Source: Hypsibius dujardini (Eukaryota; Tardigrada; Eutardigrada; Parachela; Hypsibiidae). Taken from it: a stretch of 36,136 bases of DNA. The stretch lies in the NCBI GenBank assembly GCA_001579985.1, contig LRSR01009465.1, positions 1-36,136 on the forward strand, given 5' to 3'. This document shows, one piece after another, positions 1-10,430 of the stretch. The notes under the pieces are model-generated. The model had not been told where the DNA came from, did not search any database, and saw only the letters and a list, made by a program, of their open reading frames with translations. Every line of letters begins with the position of its first letter. Position 1 is the stretch's first letter. Made by a program: the position numbers and the translations under genes.

Positions 1-110
1 TGTCTGTCTGTCTGTCTGTCTGTCTGTCTGCCTGTCTGTCTCTCTGCCTGTCTGCTTGTCTGTCTGTCCGTCTGTCCGTTTGTTTGTCTGTTTGTCTGTG
101 GATGGGTCGG
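1..110. repeat. TGTC microsatellite in 5' intron
   Basis: Nearly pure TGTC/CTGT repeats decaying rightward. They lie in the intron upstream of the exon that starts at 147. Confidence 0.95.
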
Positions 111-146
111 TTTTCCGTTTTGATATACCCTGTTGTTCGTTTTTAG

Positions 147-1005
147 GACTTGTGGAAGGCACACAGCAGGCATTTGTGACGGCGATTAAGATAAAGGATG
201 ACATGCTACGAAAATTGCAGGCAGCTCTACACGCGGCTATTTCGGACGGAAATGATCTACAGTCTGATGTCGTCGAGCTGAAATCTCAACGGAAGACTAA
301 CTTAGAAGCGCTGAGCCTCGCCGAGGAAGAAAAATCTGACCTTGTTCGCGTGTTGTCTGAAAAGAGCGGAGCCTTGGTTCAATTGGAGCGTTTTGCCAAG
401 TCGCAGTCAGACGAGTTAAGCAAGACAGCCAAAGACACGAGAGAATTAGAAACATTCAGGCTTTATGTGTCTGAGCTAAAGCAGGAACTTGCGGCTTCGG
501 AACTTGGGCAGTCAACGCGGCTCTTGAAAGAATCGCGGAATGAAGTGTCTGAATCCAGACAGCAACTGCAAAATTTGAAGGAAAAATTGGCGGCTTCGGA
601 TCGGCGGAACAAAAAATTAACGTTGGAGTTGACTTGCCTGCAGAAAAAGTTTTTCAGTGAAAAGCAATTCACCGGACTGAGGGAGACTCAAGCCATAGAA
701 GTTGAGACACAGACAACAGAAGAATGCCAGCCAAAGACTTCAGACATTCTCGACGTGAACTCATTGATTAAAACCTCATCAGAATGCCCTTGCTTGGTAA
801 CAGCAACTCAGACAGACAAACGTGTTGCAACCAGTGAAGCGAATTTCGAACACTTATTCTTAGACCAACAACAGAGGAAAGCGGCGGAGGAGCTGGCTAG
901 CCAACTACAGTTTCAGGTGGAAGAACTCAACAATGTTATCCGCGTGATGGAGTATGGCAAGGTTAGTGAAAGCAATCAGAAAGACTGACTGAATGCCAGA
1001 TAGAA

Positions 1006-1060
<55 letters not shown>

Positions 1061-2947
1061 TTGGCTGACTGACTGATTGACTGACTGACTGACTGACTGA
1101 CAGACAAACAGACAGACAGACAAGCAGGTAGACAAGTAGTCAAACTTCACTCGCTGTCTTTGGGCTCGCTATTCTAACACTCTTCGAATTCCATGTTTAG
1201 AGCAGCATGATCCTTCGAATCGCCGGCCTCGAAGCCGACAACAAGGCGTGTGATGATCGCATCAAGTCCCTTGAGCAACAATTAACCACCGCTGCTCTCC
1301 AACACTCCCAGGACGTCAAAATCGCGGCCAAAGAAAATGAAACTAAACTCCGCGACGCTCTCAGCCGCCTTGCCCAGAAAGGCGAACAACTCGAATTCGC
1401 TAAAAGCAATGTGGAAAAGCTCATCCGCCGACAGGAAGACATGGCGCGTGAAGTGGCCGCGACGCTCACCCTGAAGAACCAGGCTGAACGACGGATCGAA
1501 CAGCTCAGCGATCAGTCATCACGGGAGATCGACGAGCTGGAGCTGCAAATCAAATTCCTACGCGAACAAGAACATAAAAATCGCATCGCGCCTCAGAAGC
1601 TGGACGTCGCAAGCTGCACAGACATGCTTGAATTTCAGGTTGTCAACACACAAACTGGACTGAGCTTTCAGTTCGGGTACGATCTCGATTCAGGCAGACA
1701 GATTCGTAGCGACATCTTCCTGACTCAGGTGGCGACGAAAAACATCCAAACGGAATGGCCCACGCAGCCGGTGCAGACTTGGGTCCAGGTCAGTCAGTCG
1801 CTGCATGCGGTGGCGCTGCAGACAGGCGCGGATAGTCGCAATGTCTGGATTCAGACAGATGTGCCGACGTGTGAGGGGAAGTCCAGTCAGACAGGAGTCC
1901 CTGATTGCACCAATATCGGTGTTCAGACAACCTCAGACAAGTTTTCAGATATCTGCCTGGATGTGAGGCAGCCGGCGACGGCGATATCCGAATCCAGTCA
2001 GACAATGTCTGGATCCAGTCGGACGGTGTCACAGCCGATTCAGACAATGTCTGGATCTAGTCAGACGGTGTCACAGCCGATTCAGACAATGTCTGGATTC
2101 AGTCAGACGGAACCGAACGAGCTGCAATGGTGTGGAGTCTTAGTGAATCCAGCCAGACACTCTGTTGCGATCCAGACAACGACTGACAGGCAGCAAACGG
2201 CTACAGCGGTGAAGCAACTTCTGAAACCAACACTGATCAGGCATACAGCGATGTCTGTAGTCGATTTCCCGACAATAAAGACCGAAACTCACATACCAGT
2301 GCAACCACGGGACCTGCCGATGGAAATGTCTGAGAGTATTATGGATGTGTCTATGACTGAACCGTTGTCTGAAACGACAGGCGGGGGTGAAGGGTCGCTT
2401 GGACACTCAGTTGGCAAGTCCGTTCAGAGTCTGTCCAGCGAACCGGAAAGTGTTCAACCGCGACAGACATCGAAAGAACCGCTCCAGACATCGACACAAG
2501 TCGTGCCTGTAACACCACCGGCGAAGCCACGTCGAACATACAACACCATCGCGGCCTACGATCAGCACAGTCAGCATACAAGTAACGGTTTAGGCAGGAT
2601 TCAACTGGGTGAACACTCAACCCTGCATGATAGTTGTCAGTTTGTCTATGACGCGATGTTGAAGGATCCGTTGGCGGAAGAAGTGCTAGTGGAGATCAGC
2701 AACGGACTAGATTACTCGGCGGGGGAGAGGGCATTCGATCAGCAGTTTGCGGAGCAGTTTCTGCGTCAATTTGACCGGCAACCGGTGGTTCGCGGACTGT
2801 TTTATCGAGATGAACGGTCCAATTTTGCGGGGGTGGTTAGCCGGCTGAGGACGCTTGTCAGAACAGGCAAAAGGTAGACTTGAAAAGAGAGAGACGGAGA
2901 AAGAAATCATTGAACAGAAAGATACGAACCCGTTGGCACAAATACAT

Positions 2948-2987
<40 letters not shown>

Positions 2988-3523
2988 GGCAGACAGACAG
3001 ACAGACAGACAGTTGGATCTTCGTGTTCTTAACTTACCTCTTTTACAGCCAAGCAAGTACTGCTTGGAAATATGCGGGCAATTTCAAGCCGCGCAACAAC
3101 GCCTCAACTACCGCAGACCTATCCGACTTCTTTGAGCTTATAGCCCGACTCTCAAGCGGAAATCAGGGCTCGAACTTCGATCCCAAAACTCCTGCTCTTA
3201 AAAACGGTCGTCTGGACGCAGACCAGTTCAGAAAACTCGCCGACTTCAACGGCTACTTTGCCTTCTGTTTCTCGCGAATCGCTCCAGCTTCGCGGCACCT
3301 TAAACAAACATTTTTGCCGTTTTGCAAGAGGAAGTGGACACACTTATCGAACAGCCAACGAGCGGAGCAATTCGCCCAGCTGGCACTTCAGTTCAGCCGT
3401 AAATCCAACAAAATTCGGAGCATCCTCACTTACGAGCTCAATTGCGATGTGGAGGAGCTTTACCGGAAATATTCCGCAACTTTTCTCCACGCTTCACCAC
3501 AACCGCGGACAAGAAGAACATAG
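147..3523 (+). CDS. Coiled-coil protein with multiple LC8-like QT motifs (5' partial)
   Basis: I do not recognise this gene. Exons are 147-961, 1201-2873 and 3049-3523 (stop TAG); the 5' end lies outside the window. The acceptor TTTTTAG precedes 147. Junctions are AAG|GTTAGT to TTTAG|AGC and AAAG|GTAGAC to TTTACAG|CC, and phases close to give about 987 residues. The first exon and the start of the second are heptad-like, charged, Leu/Gln/Glu-rich coiled coil. From about 1640 to 2500 the protein becomes low-complexity and rich in TQT, IQT, VQT, LQT and SQT triplets, which resemble dynein light chain LC8 binding sites. A 14-residue tandem repeat (IQTMSGSSQTVSQP type) lies at about 1986-2112. 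The tail, from about 2520 onward, is more ordered, with no motif I can name. Family knowledge suggests a cytoskeletal or centrosomal scaffold; that is inference only. TGTC/GACA arrays occupy the flanking intron and both internal introns. Confidence 0.8.
985..1135. repeat. GACA microsatellite with GACT stretch, intron
   Basis: GACA units plus a run of GACT units fill most of the intron 962-1200 of the coiled-coil gene. The orientation is opposite to that of the array in the preceding intron. Confidence 0.95.
1986..2112 (+). repeat. 42-bp in-frame coding minisatellite (14-residue QT repeat)
   Basis: About 2.7 copies of a 42-bp unit encode IQTMSGSSQTVSQP-like repeats inside the second visible exon of the coiled-coil gene. 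Each unit contains CAGACAATGTCTG, an almost perfect palindrome that also contains CAGA and TGTC, the words of the genome-wide microsatellite. Confidence 0.85.
2948..3012. repeat. GACA microsatellite, intron
   Basis: About 16 nearly perfect GACA units fill the intron 2874-3048 of the coiled-coil gene. Confidence 0.95.
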
Positions 3524-3609
3524 CATCTACTTACGGACCGGCTTCTTGAGTTTATCATCCGCTTAGCGGGAGTTAAAATGTATCGAAGAACCTTAATCAA
3601 GATCTAAAT

Positions 3610-3720
3610 TCAGTCAGACGGAATGGAGCCGACTGTCTGGACCCAGTCAGACAGTGCCACATCCGATTCAGACAATGTCTGAATTCAGTCAGACGAAATG
3701 GAGCCGACTGTCTGGACCAT
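3610..3720 (+). repeat. Non-coding degenerate copies of the QT-repeat DNA
   Basis: Downstream of the stop at 3523, two copies 72 bp apart (3610-3645 and 3682-3717) carry ATTCAGTCAGACG..GAATGG and GACTGTCTGGACC. They closely resemble the coding minisatellite at 1986-2112, including a CAGACAATGTCTG core near 3669. No open frame continues through them, so this is a duplicated fragment in the 3' UTR or intergenic DNA. Confidence 0.75.
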
Positions 3721-3763
3721 CAATCTGATCAATCAATCTACTGGCTTTTCAAACCACACCACA

Positions 3764-3972
3764 CATAGCCTCGCCAGCTATGAACTTGGGTCCACGGGAT
3801 GGGTTTGCTTTCGCCTCAAACTTTCCATCACCGTCCACTGTTTGACATTTTTTTATGGGTTTTGATGGGTTTGGAATAGCGTCCTTTTGTGTTACAACAT
3901 GCCATAGCCTCGCCGGCCATTAACGGGAGTCCACGGGAAGGGTTTGTGTTTGCCGCAAACTTTGATCACCCT
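3764..3972 (+). repeat. Imperfect direct repeat, about 137 bp apart
   Basis: CATAGCCTCGCC followed by GTCCACGGGA.GGGTTTG and CAAACTTT occurs near 3765-3830 and again near 3903-3970. It is intergenic and no coding potential is evident. The rest of 3524-4483 shows nothing I can name. Confidence 0.6.
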
Positions 3973-4483
3973 TAGTAGATTGATTGATTAAAAAGTGTGA
4001 CAAACTTGACGTAGCTCCTCCCCCCTGATGTCCGATCGAAATTTTGTTGACATCAATCGTCAATATATAATTTTGTGCCAACTGTTGCAGAGGCTGCTGG
4101 CATGCCGAGTAGTCAAACGAAAGAAGAGATCCCGAACAGTCTCGAACTGTCCAAGAGTTCACGAGGCCGGAATACCTCAAAACTGTGAACTCCATGGGAC
4201 TCTATTAGTACCGACGGTTCGGTATAAGAGCCGGTTCCCTTTACGAACTCACCAAGCCAAATGTCGTCATCCTTCGCGGAAGTGCACAACTCATCTCACC
4301 ACTCCTCCCGGTCTAGCCCATTTCGATTTCAATGAGCTGTGAAAATCTATCCCGAAGCGTCCCGGTACGCTTTTAGTTCAGGGGAATGAGGATAACCGTT
4401 TTCAATAAGCCGTTCTGTCATCGCTACTCGGCTCTTCAGCCGCCATTACTACACAATAAACTTGTTAGGGGATTAGTTGGAAA

Positions 4484-4737
4484 GACAGGATTAACTGCAG
4501 CCTGGTTGTCCCCTGTCTCTCTATCGGCCTGCCTGCCTGTCTGCGTTTTCCAAAGTGCATTTTTCCTGCAAGTTGCAGGGACATGCAATAGTTTTGGTTC
4601 CGAAACAGTGGACAGGATTGACTGCACCCTGGTTGTCCTCTGTCTCTCTATCGGCCTGCCTGCCTGTCTGCGTTTTCCAAAGTGCATTTTTTCTGTAAGT
4701 TGCAGGGACATGCAATGGTTTTGGTTCCGAAACAGTG
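4484..4737 (+). repeat. 127-bp tandem duplication, intergenic
   Basis: Two adjacent, nearly identical copies (about 4484-4610 and 4611-4737). Each begins GACAGGATT.ACTGCA, includes GCCTGCCTGCCTGTCTGCG and ends GGTTCCGAAACAGTG. It lies between the convergent coiled-coil gene and TRNT1. The remainder up to 4951 shows nothing recognisable. Confidence 0.85.
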
Positions 4738-4951
4738 GACACACAAAGCGATAAAAGCTGTGACATGTTCCCGCATTATTGTTAGTATCATCGATACTTG
4801 CCATGCTTAAGCGGATGGCCAAGTTCTTGAAGAACCCTTTTTCAGGACACTAAACCATCGCTTGATCTATCGCATCGCAACCGGGACAACAAGAAGACAG
4901 TGGAACTGAAACATGTCTTTGGTATTGTTAATTCCAAGACGTTCAAGCATT

Positions 4952-5496
4952 TCAGCTGCAATTCTTGTTCCGCGCCTTCTTCGGCTTCTTCTCTCCCCTC
5001 TCCTCCGTCTGATGCTGCAAATTATGCAAAATCACCGGCAGATCCACCGTCAGCAGTTCATCCTCGGTTCTGGTGAAATCACTCCGGATCCAAGCAGCGC
5101 GGAGGGAGTGCAGGACGTGCGCCGTCTGGCGACCGCCTTTCGGGACGGCTTCAATCGCCAGCAGGCGATGACCGGTCACCGGGAATTTCGGCACTTCAAA
5201 CTCCTCCATGGCTTGAAGTAGGACGCTGTCCCCGCGGTACTTCAACAGTTCGATGCAGTGAGATTTGGCCCAATTGGGCTTGGGGAGGTTAAGCATCTCC
5301 TCGGCGAGGAGGCGTCGGTATGGGAAGAAGGGGTCGGCGTTCGAATTGCTCTTGCAGAAGTCCAAGAGAGCTGGATTGAAACGATGACGAAGGATGAAGA
5401 CACCGAGGGAGCACTCTTCGTTTGAGAGCTTCAGCCTCTCGTCCAACTTGTTAATCTAGATGAAAAAAAGAGAACCAATATATCACCCTGCCTGCC

Positions 5497-5541
<45 letters not shown>

Positions 5542-7527
5542 GCCTGTCTGCCTGTCTGTCTGCATGTCTGTCTGTCTGTCTGTCTGCCTGTCTGTCTGCC
5601 TGTCTGTCTACCTGTGTGCCTGCCTGTGTGCCTGTCTGCATGTCTGTGTGTCTGTCTGCCTTTATAAGCGTACGTCTTCTTCTGAATGCAGGAGGGCAGT
5701 GATGATCGTAATCGGCTTGGGCTTCATCGCATGGCACCGCTTCCACACCACGTCCAACTCCTCCACGTTCAGTTGAGCAGGCAGGCCGAGATGGGCCGCC
5801 ACCCCGGTGTCCATCATCTTCACGATGACCGAATCGCCAAATCGTCCGACCATGATCTGACGGAGCTCGGTCCACAATCGCTCACCGGAGATCCCTGGGG
5901 AAAAAAAGGAATCCCCGAGAAATCAGGCAAGTGACGTAGGCGTTAAATAATTGTGAAGTCCTGCTTACGTTCCAGTCCTTCCACGTTTCGCGCGATGGCT
6001 GCCAGCGTTTCCGGGACGTGGTCATCCGGACCGTTGCTGATCCGCCCGAAAAAGCGGAAATACCGCAGAATTCGCAGGTAGTCTTCTTGGATTCGCTTGT
6101 CCGGCTCGCCGACAAAACGAATCACCCGCTTTTGGAGATCCTCCGAACCGTTGAAGAAGTCGAACAAATTCCCCTCCAAATCTGAACAGTCAAACCAGTC
6201 GAGTCAAATACACTTTACAATCGTCTAGAAACCAACTTTTAAATTGATGGCCCGGGGCTTGATTGATTGATTTATCAGCCATGTTTCCGAAGTTTCAATT
6301 ATTTTCGATCCAAACCACTTTAAAATGTTTCATTCCAAGACTTTTGACACTCTTCCAATCCAAATTCGATTTGGAATCGATCGACATCAGCAGAAACGTT
6401 TTTGGATGCCAGGGGGCGGAGCTATGGGTCATTTTTGCAATGTCACTCGGAAGGCTAGATTGAAACTGGTCCATAGCTCCGCCCCCTGGCGTCTGAAACA
6501 GTTTCTGCTGATGTCACTCGATTCCAAATCGAATTTGGAGTGGAAGAGTGCTAAAAATCTTGGAATCAAAATTGTCGATGGGATTACAAAAACTGAAACT
6601 TCGGAAACATGGCTGATGAATCAATCAATCAAGCCCCAGACCATGGCACAAAGTAATGATAATAATAAATAATCATTAGATGAAAATAAAAAGCGCTTCA
6701 GACTCTTTTTAAGTACCGAGAAACATGGAGTTGATTGTGAGATCTCGCCGGTTGGCATCCACAACCCAATCCCGCGTGAATTCCACCTCGGCGAACCTCC
6801 CGTCCGTCACTTTGTCGATCCTCAACGTGGTAATCTCGTAGTTCTCCTGGTCGTTGATGCGCGCAGTGACCGTGCCGTGCTTCTCCCCGCCTACGTTGAT
6901 CATCCGGATTTCATTCTCCTGGAACATCAACTTCATCTGGTCCGGCGTCGCGGTGGTCGCCAAATCAATATCCTGCAACAAAACAATCAATCAATCAATC
7001 AATCGAACTGTAATAACTGGCACATCCATTCAATCAGTTCAATCAACCAATCAATCAAGCGATCCAAAAGATGAATGAATCAACTCAACCAATCAAATCA
7101 ACCAATCAATCAACCGATCCCAAAGACGAATGAATCAACTCAACCAATCAATCAACAGATCAATCAGCCGATCCAAAAGACGAATGAATCAACTCAACCA
7201 ATCAAATCAACCAATCAATCAACCGATCCCAAAGACGAATGAATACCAACTTACCACCGGCACAATGTTCATTAAAATGTCCCGTACTGCTCCGCCCGCG
7301 ATCCGCAATTCGAATCCCCTTTCCTTGAACATCTCCGAGAGGACTTTTAGTTCCGGAGTGAAGAGACTGCGGAAGACGGGTGATGTGATTTGGACGGTGG
7401 AACTCGTCATGGTGGAGGAATGTCTTTCAAGACGCTTCTGCGCGTGGTGGGCCAGAAATTTGCTTTGAGGTTGGTGCGGGAAAAAAAACTTAATCTTGTC
7501 AGAGGCAAATGCCGTAATGCGTCTCAT
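4952..7527 (-). CDS. TRNT1: CCA-adding tRNA nucleotidyltransferase (TRNT1)
   Basis: Adds CCA to tRNA 3' ends without a template, in mitochondria and in the nucleus/cytosol. Exons on the minus strand: 7527-7255, 6972-6717, 6181-5969, 5894-5674, 5455-4952 (stop TGA). Phases close to give 488 residues, against about 434 in human. Visible class II motifs: motif A GGAVRD at residues 78-83; the DID metal site at 92-94 ([10 protein letters not shown]); motif B RRDLTIN at 166-172; motif [20 protein letters not shown] at about 202-220; then ISGERLW. The first about 39 residues are basic and nearly acid-free, like a mitochondrial presequence. A second ATG at 7410 would give a 449-residue cytosolic form. 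Its context (CCACCATGA) is much stronger than that of the first (TACAAATGA). Introns hold AATC repeats, a foldback element and a TGTC array. Very lysine-rich end. Confidence 0.96.
5489..5665. repeat. TGTC microsatellite, TRNT1 intron 4
   Basis: TGTC/TGCC repeats fill almost all of the 218-nt intron 5673-5456. Confidence 0.95.
6245..6655. mobile_element. Foldback MITE-like element, copy A (TRNT1 intron 2)
   Basis: A long inverted repeat of about 410 bp. The left arm begins CCCGGGGCTTGATTGATTG and continues through TGTTTCCGAAGTTTCAATTA and CAAATTCGATTTGGAATCGA to GGGGGCGGAGCTATGG. The right arm returns the same words in reverse complement, ending CAATCAATCAAGCCCC. The loop is about 45 nt and centres on CGGAAGGCTAGA. 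There is no coding capacity. It is closely related to the element at 22373-22792. Target-site duplications could not be defined. Confidence 0.85.
7015..7245 (+). repeat. AATC-rich tandem repeat, TRNT1 intron 1
   Basis: Repeats built from CAATCAATCAACCGATCC and AAAGACGAATGAATCAACTC. They occupy the intron 7254-6973, with pure AATC at its 3' end (about 6985-7005). Confidence 0.85.
7408..7410 (-). other. Second in-frame start codon of TRNT1
   Basis: This ATG is codon 40 of the long frame and has A at -3 within CCACCATG. The upstream ATG (7527) has C at -3. Leaky scanning could therefore make a presequence-free enzyme. The start-site use itself is inferred. Confidence 0.65.
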
Positions 7528-7608
7528 TTGTAAGAGAAAAAAAACGATTTCATCAGATCACACAAGAAATGAGAAAAGACAAACATTATTTTCTCTGCAC
7601 ACGCATTG

Positions 7609-7985
7609 AACCAAGGCACAGATTGACGTCTGTTGCCTGAGCTAAAGGAACATGAATCTCGAGTTAAAGCTTCAATCAACCAATCAACGGCTCGAACCAA
7701 GGCACAGATTGACGTCCGTTTCTGTGCCTTCGCTAAAGGAACATGGATCTCGAGTTAAAGCTTCAATCAACCAATCAACGGCTCGAACCAAGGCACAGAT
7801 TGACGTCCGTTCCTGTGCCTTAGCTAAAGGAACATGGATCTCGAATTAAAGCTTCAATCAATCAATCAACGCCTCGAATCAAGGCACAGATTGAAGTCCG
7901 TTTCTGTTCCTTAGCTAAAGGAACATGGATCTCGAGTTAAAGTTTCAATCAACCAATCAACGCCTCGAATCAAGGCACAATTCAA
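7609..7985 (+). repeat. 91-bp tandem repeat between TRNT1 and the FERM gene
   Basis: Unit starts lie at 7609, 7695, 7786, 7877 and 7968 (spacing 86, 91, 91, 91). Each unit contains AAGGCACAGATTGACGTCCG, GCTAAAGGAACATGGATC and TTCAATCAACCAATCAACG. It is upstream of TRNT1 and downstream of the FERM gene, with no coding frame. Confidence 0.9.
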
Positions 7986-8165
7986 AATTTGACACAACTA
8001 CGAGACTGTGAATGTTCCCTGTCTACCAAGCATATCTGCGTGACACTGCTCTTGAAATGAAGCTTCGAATCAAAAATTTTCAGATCTTTCCAACTCTGTC
8101 ATCTTGATGTAACGTGGGGTACTAGTAATCGAGCTCCCAGCTTGAAAATGCTTAAACTTTAATAT

Positions 8166-8220
8166 CGCAAAACGGTCCGCAAAACGGTGCGCAAAACAGT
8201 CCGCAAAACGGTGCGCAAAC
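8166..8220 (+). repeat. 12-bp tandem repeat
   Basis: About 4.5 copies of CGCAAAACGGTS (S = C or G). It lies just downstream of the FERM gene stop, possibly in its 3' UTR. A minus-strand ATTAAA (about 8158-8163) close by could be a poly(A) signal. That is weak. Confidence 0.8.
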
Positions 8221-8368
8221 TTAATAGCACGTCAGGACAGGACAAGACGCTCAACTGGAATATTAAAATCGGTATAAACAAGAATTAGCAGCAAATAAAC
8301 TGCCAGGCACGTAAAAATATAATCTCTCGCCCACAGTAAACGCTTTCCGAGAAGGCGCAAAAGAGAAT

Positions 8369-8683
8369 TCAAATGTCTGTATACATTGCGTAGCCGTTGT
8401 CGTTGGAGTAGATGGCCTGCAACTTCTTTAACGACGAGTGGCTATCCTGAGGACTCCCAAAACTGGTGGGATCATTCTCGTCCGTCGGGGATGCTGAAGA
8501 GTTGCTGGAGGACGTGCCAGCCGAACCACTTGGCGATAACCACGCATTCTTCTTTTCTGAGCTCTCCCGTCGCTTGGAATGGACCATTGCCAGCGGGTGG
8601 CTGATGGACGAGGGACAATTGGTTGACAGGACCGACTGTTAAGGAAAATAAGAAAGTTACTGGCCGAAACTCAGTCGCACTTA

Positions 8684-8724
<41 letters not shown>

Positions 8725-8783
8725 TTGTCTGTTTATTCGTCTAATTGTCTGCCAGTCTATCTATCTGTCTGTCTGTTCGTCTT

Positions 8784-8818
<35 letters not shown>

Positions 8819-10387
8819 GTCTGTCTGTCTATCTGTCTGAATGTCTAACTGTCTGTGTGGACGTAGATGCAGACAGTTAACGAACCGGGAGTTGCACCGG
8901 GTGCACAGGTGTCACAGGATACCCGGCTTTCCTCCATGACTGACCACCACCACTAGTCTGAGAATCCTTCCCGGAGTCATGGCCATTCATTTCAAAGTAC
9001 ATCTGGTTGGAGGCAGTCGAAGGCAGCAACGGTTGACCGCATCCCAGCAGCGACGTCTTGGATCGTCCGTTGCTCAGTTTGGGATTCCCCATCGGTAGAG
9101 CATCATACACCTGCTCACTGCTGCGGCGATGATCGTAACCGTTGGAGACGTGCACGTCGGCTTCCACCACCACGTGGGAGGTCTGCGGCACCGGCACCGA
9201 GCCAAACAACGGACTCGCTTCTTCAGCACTGGGCCGGCGTTCGGGGAAGACGACAACGTCCGATTTGAGCGACTGCATCTCGATGTCGGAGCTCTTGAGC
9301 GCGGCGGTGAAGGAGTCATTCCGCGCGGGGGGCCCACCGCCGAGGCCGAGACGTTTGGCGGTGGACTTACAGGTGATCAGGTTACGCGCCGGAATGGCCG
9401 GCGGCGAGGAGATCGTCTCCTCGGTGAACGGAGTGGGAGGTGGAATGATGGGGAAGGGGCTGAGCATTGGTGAGTTAACGGCATGACGGTCCACATCTGA
9501 AAAAAAGAAACAATAAAGCAAATGGCTTTGTGCTATAACCCGGTGCTTGATTGATTGATTTATCAAACACGTTTCCGAAGTTTACCTAATATAATGCTTA
9601 CCGTTAGATGGAGTACGAGTGTAGCGATCAGCATCCTCGTAGTCATGCTCTCGGCTTGTCGACTGGAAGCAGCCATCACTGCGTAATCGCGATCGCATCG
9701 GCATCCGGGGAGCACTAGGATTCTGCTTCGTTGCATCTGACGACGAAATACTGCGGACATGAATCGGCCGAGCTAGCGGCACTTCCGTCGGAACCGGGCG
9801 TGGCGGTTGTGGGGCGCCCTCTGTCGGAGCCGAACGTGGCGGTTGTGGGGCGCCCTCTGTCGGAACCGGGCGTGGCGGTTGCGGGGCGCCCTCTGTCGGA
9901 ACCGGGCGTGGCGGTTGCGGGGCGTCGAGTTGGAAATCGAAGCTCCGCGACTTGGTCGCTGACGGAGGAGGCGGTGTGCGCTGCAGTGAAAACTCGACGG
10001 AATTTTCTCCCGCTGTCCAGGACGCCGACACCGGCATCATCGTCATTGGGCTGTCGCGGGTTGATGGAGAGCGCGGTTGGAGGGCGGAAGAACCTCCACC
10101 GAAACTGAACTTTTCGAAGCCTTTCAGTTTGGCCGATGGAGTGATCGGGGGATTGAGCGTGTTGGAGTTCAGGTAGAGGGTGTCGGCTGGGTTCACCGAG
10201 AACAGGGGGAAGCCGTCCATTGCAACTGCAAAAGAATCAGCTCGTTATTTTTTATGATGTAGAGAGAAAAAAACTAAGACAGATGAATATTCAGACGCAT
10301 AGTTACGCAAACAGGCAGACAGTCGCACGGGCAGATAAATAAAGATACACTTACAGACCGAATGACACACACACATTGAAAGGCATC

Positions 10388-10430
<43 letters not shown>

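Noticed and set aside
5460-5702. Open frames of repeated Ser-Val-Cys-Leu or Asp-Arg-Gln-Thr (here and at every TGTC/GACA array)
   Set aside because: A tetranucleotide without stops is open in several frames. These frames have no conserved content and lie inside introns defined by flanking exons.
7609-7985. Possible CRISPR-like array from regularly spaced direct repeats
   Set aside because: The whole 91-bp unit repeats, including the would-be spacers, and the context is an animal genome; it is a plain tandem repeat.
9129-9486. Plus-strand frames antisense to FERM exon 10 (also 9731-10262, 10692-11156 and 11423-11719)
   Set aside because: Shadows of GC-rich coding exons on the opposite strand; they have no independent start context or family similarity.
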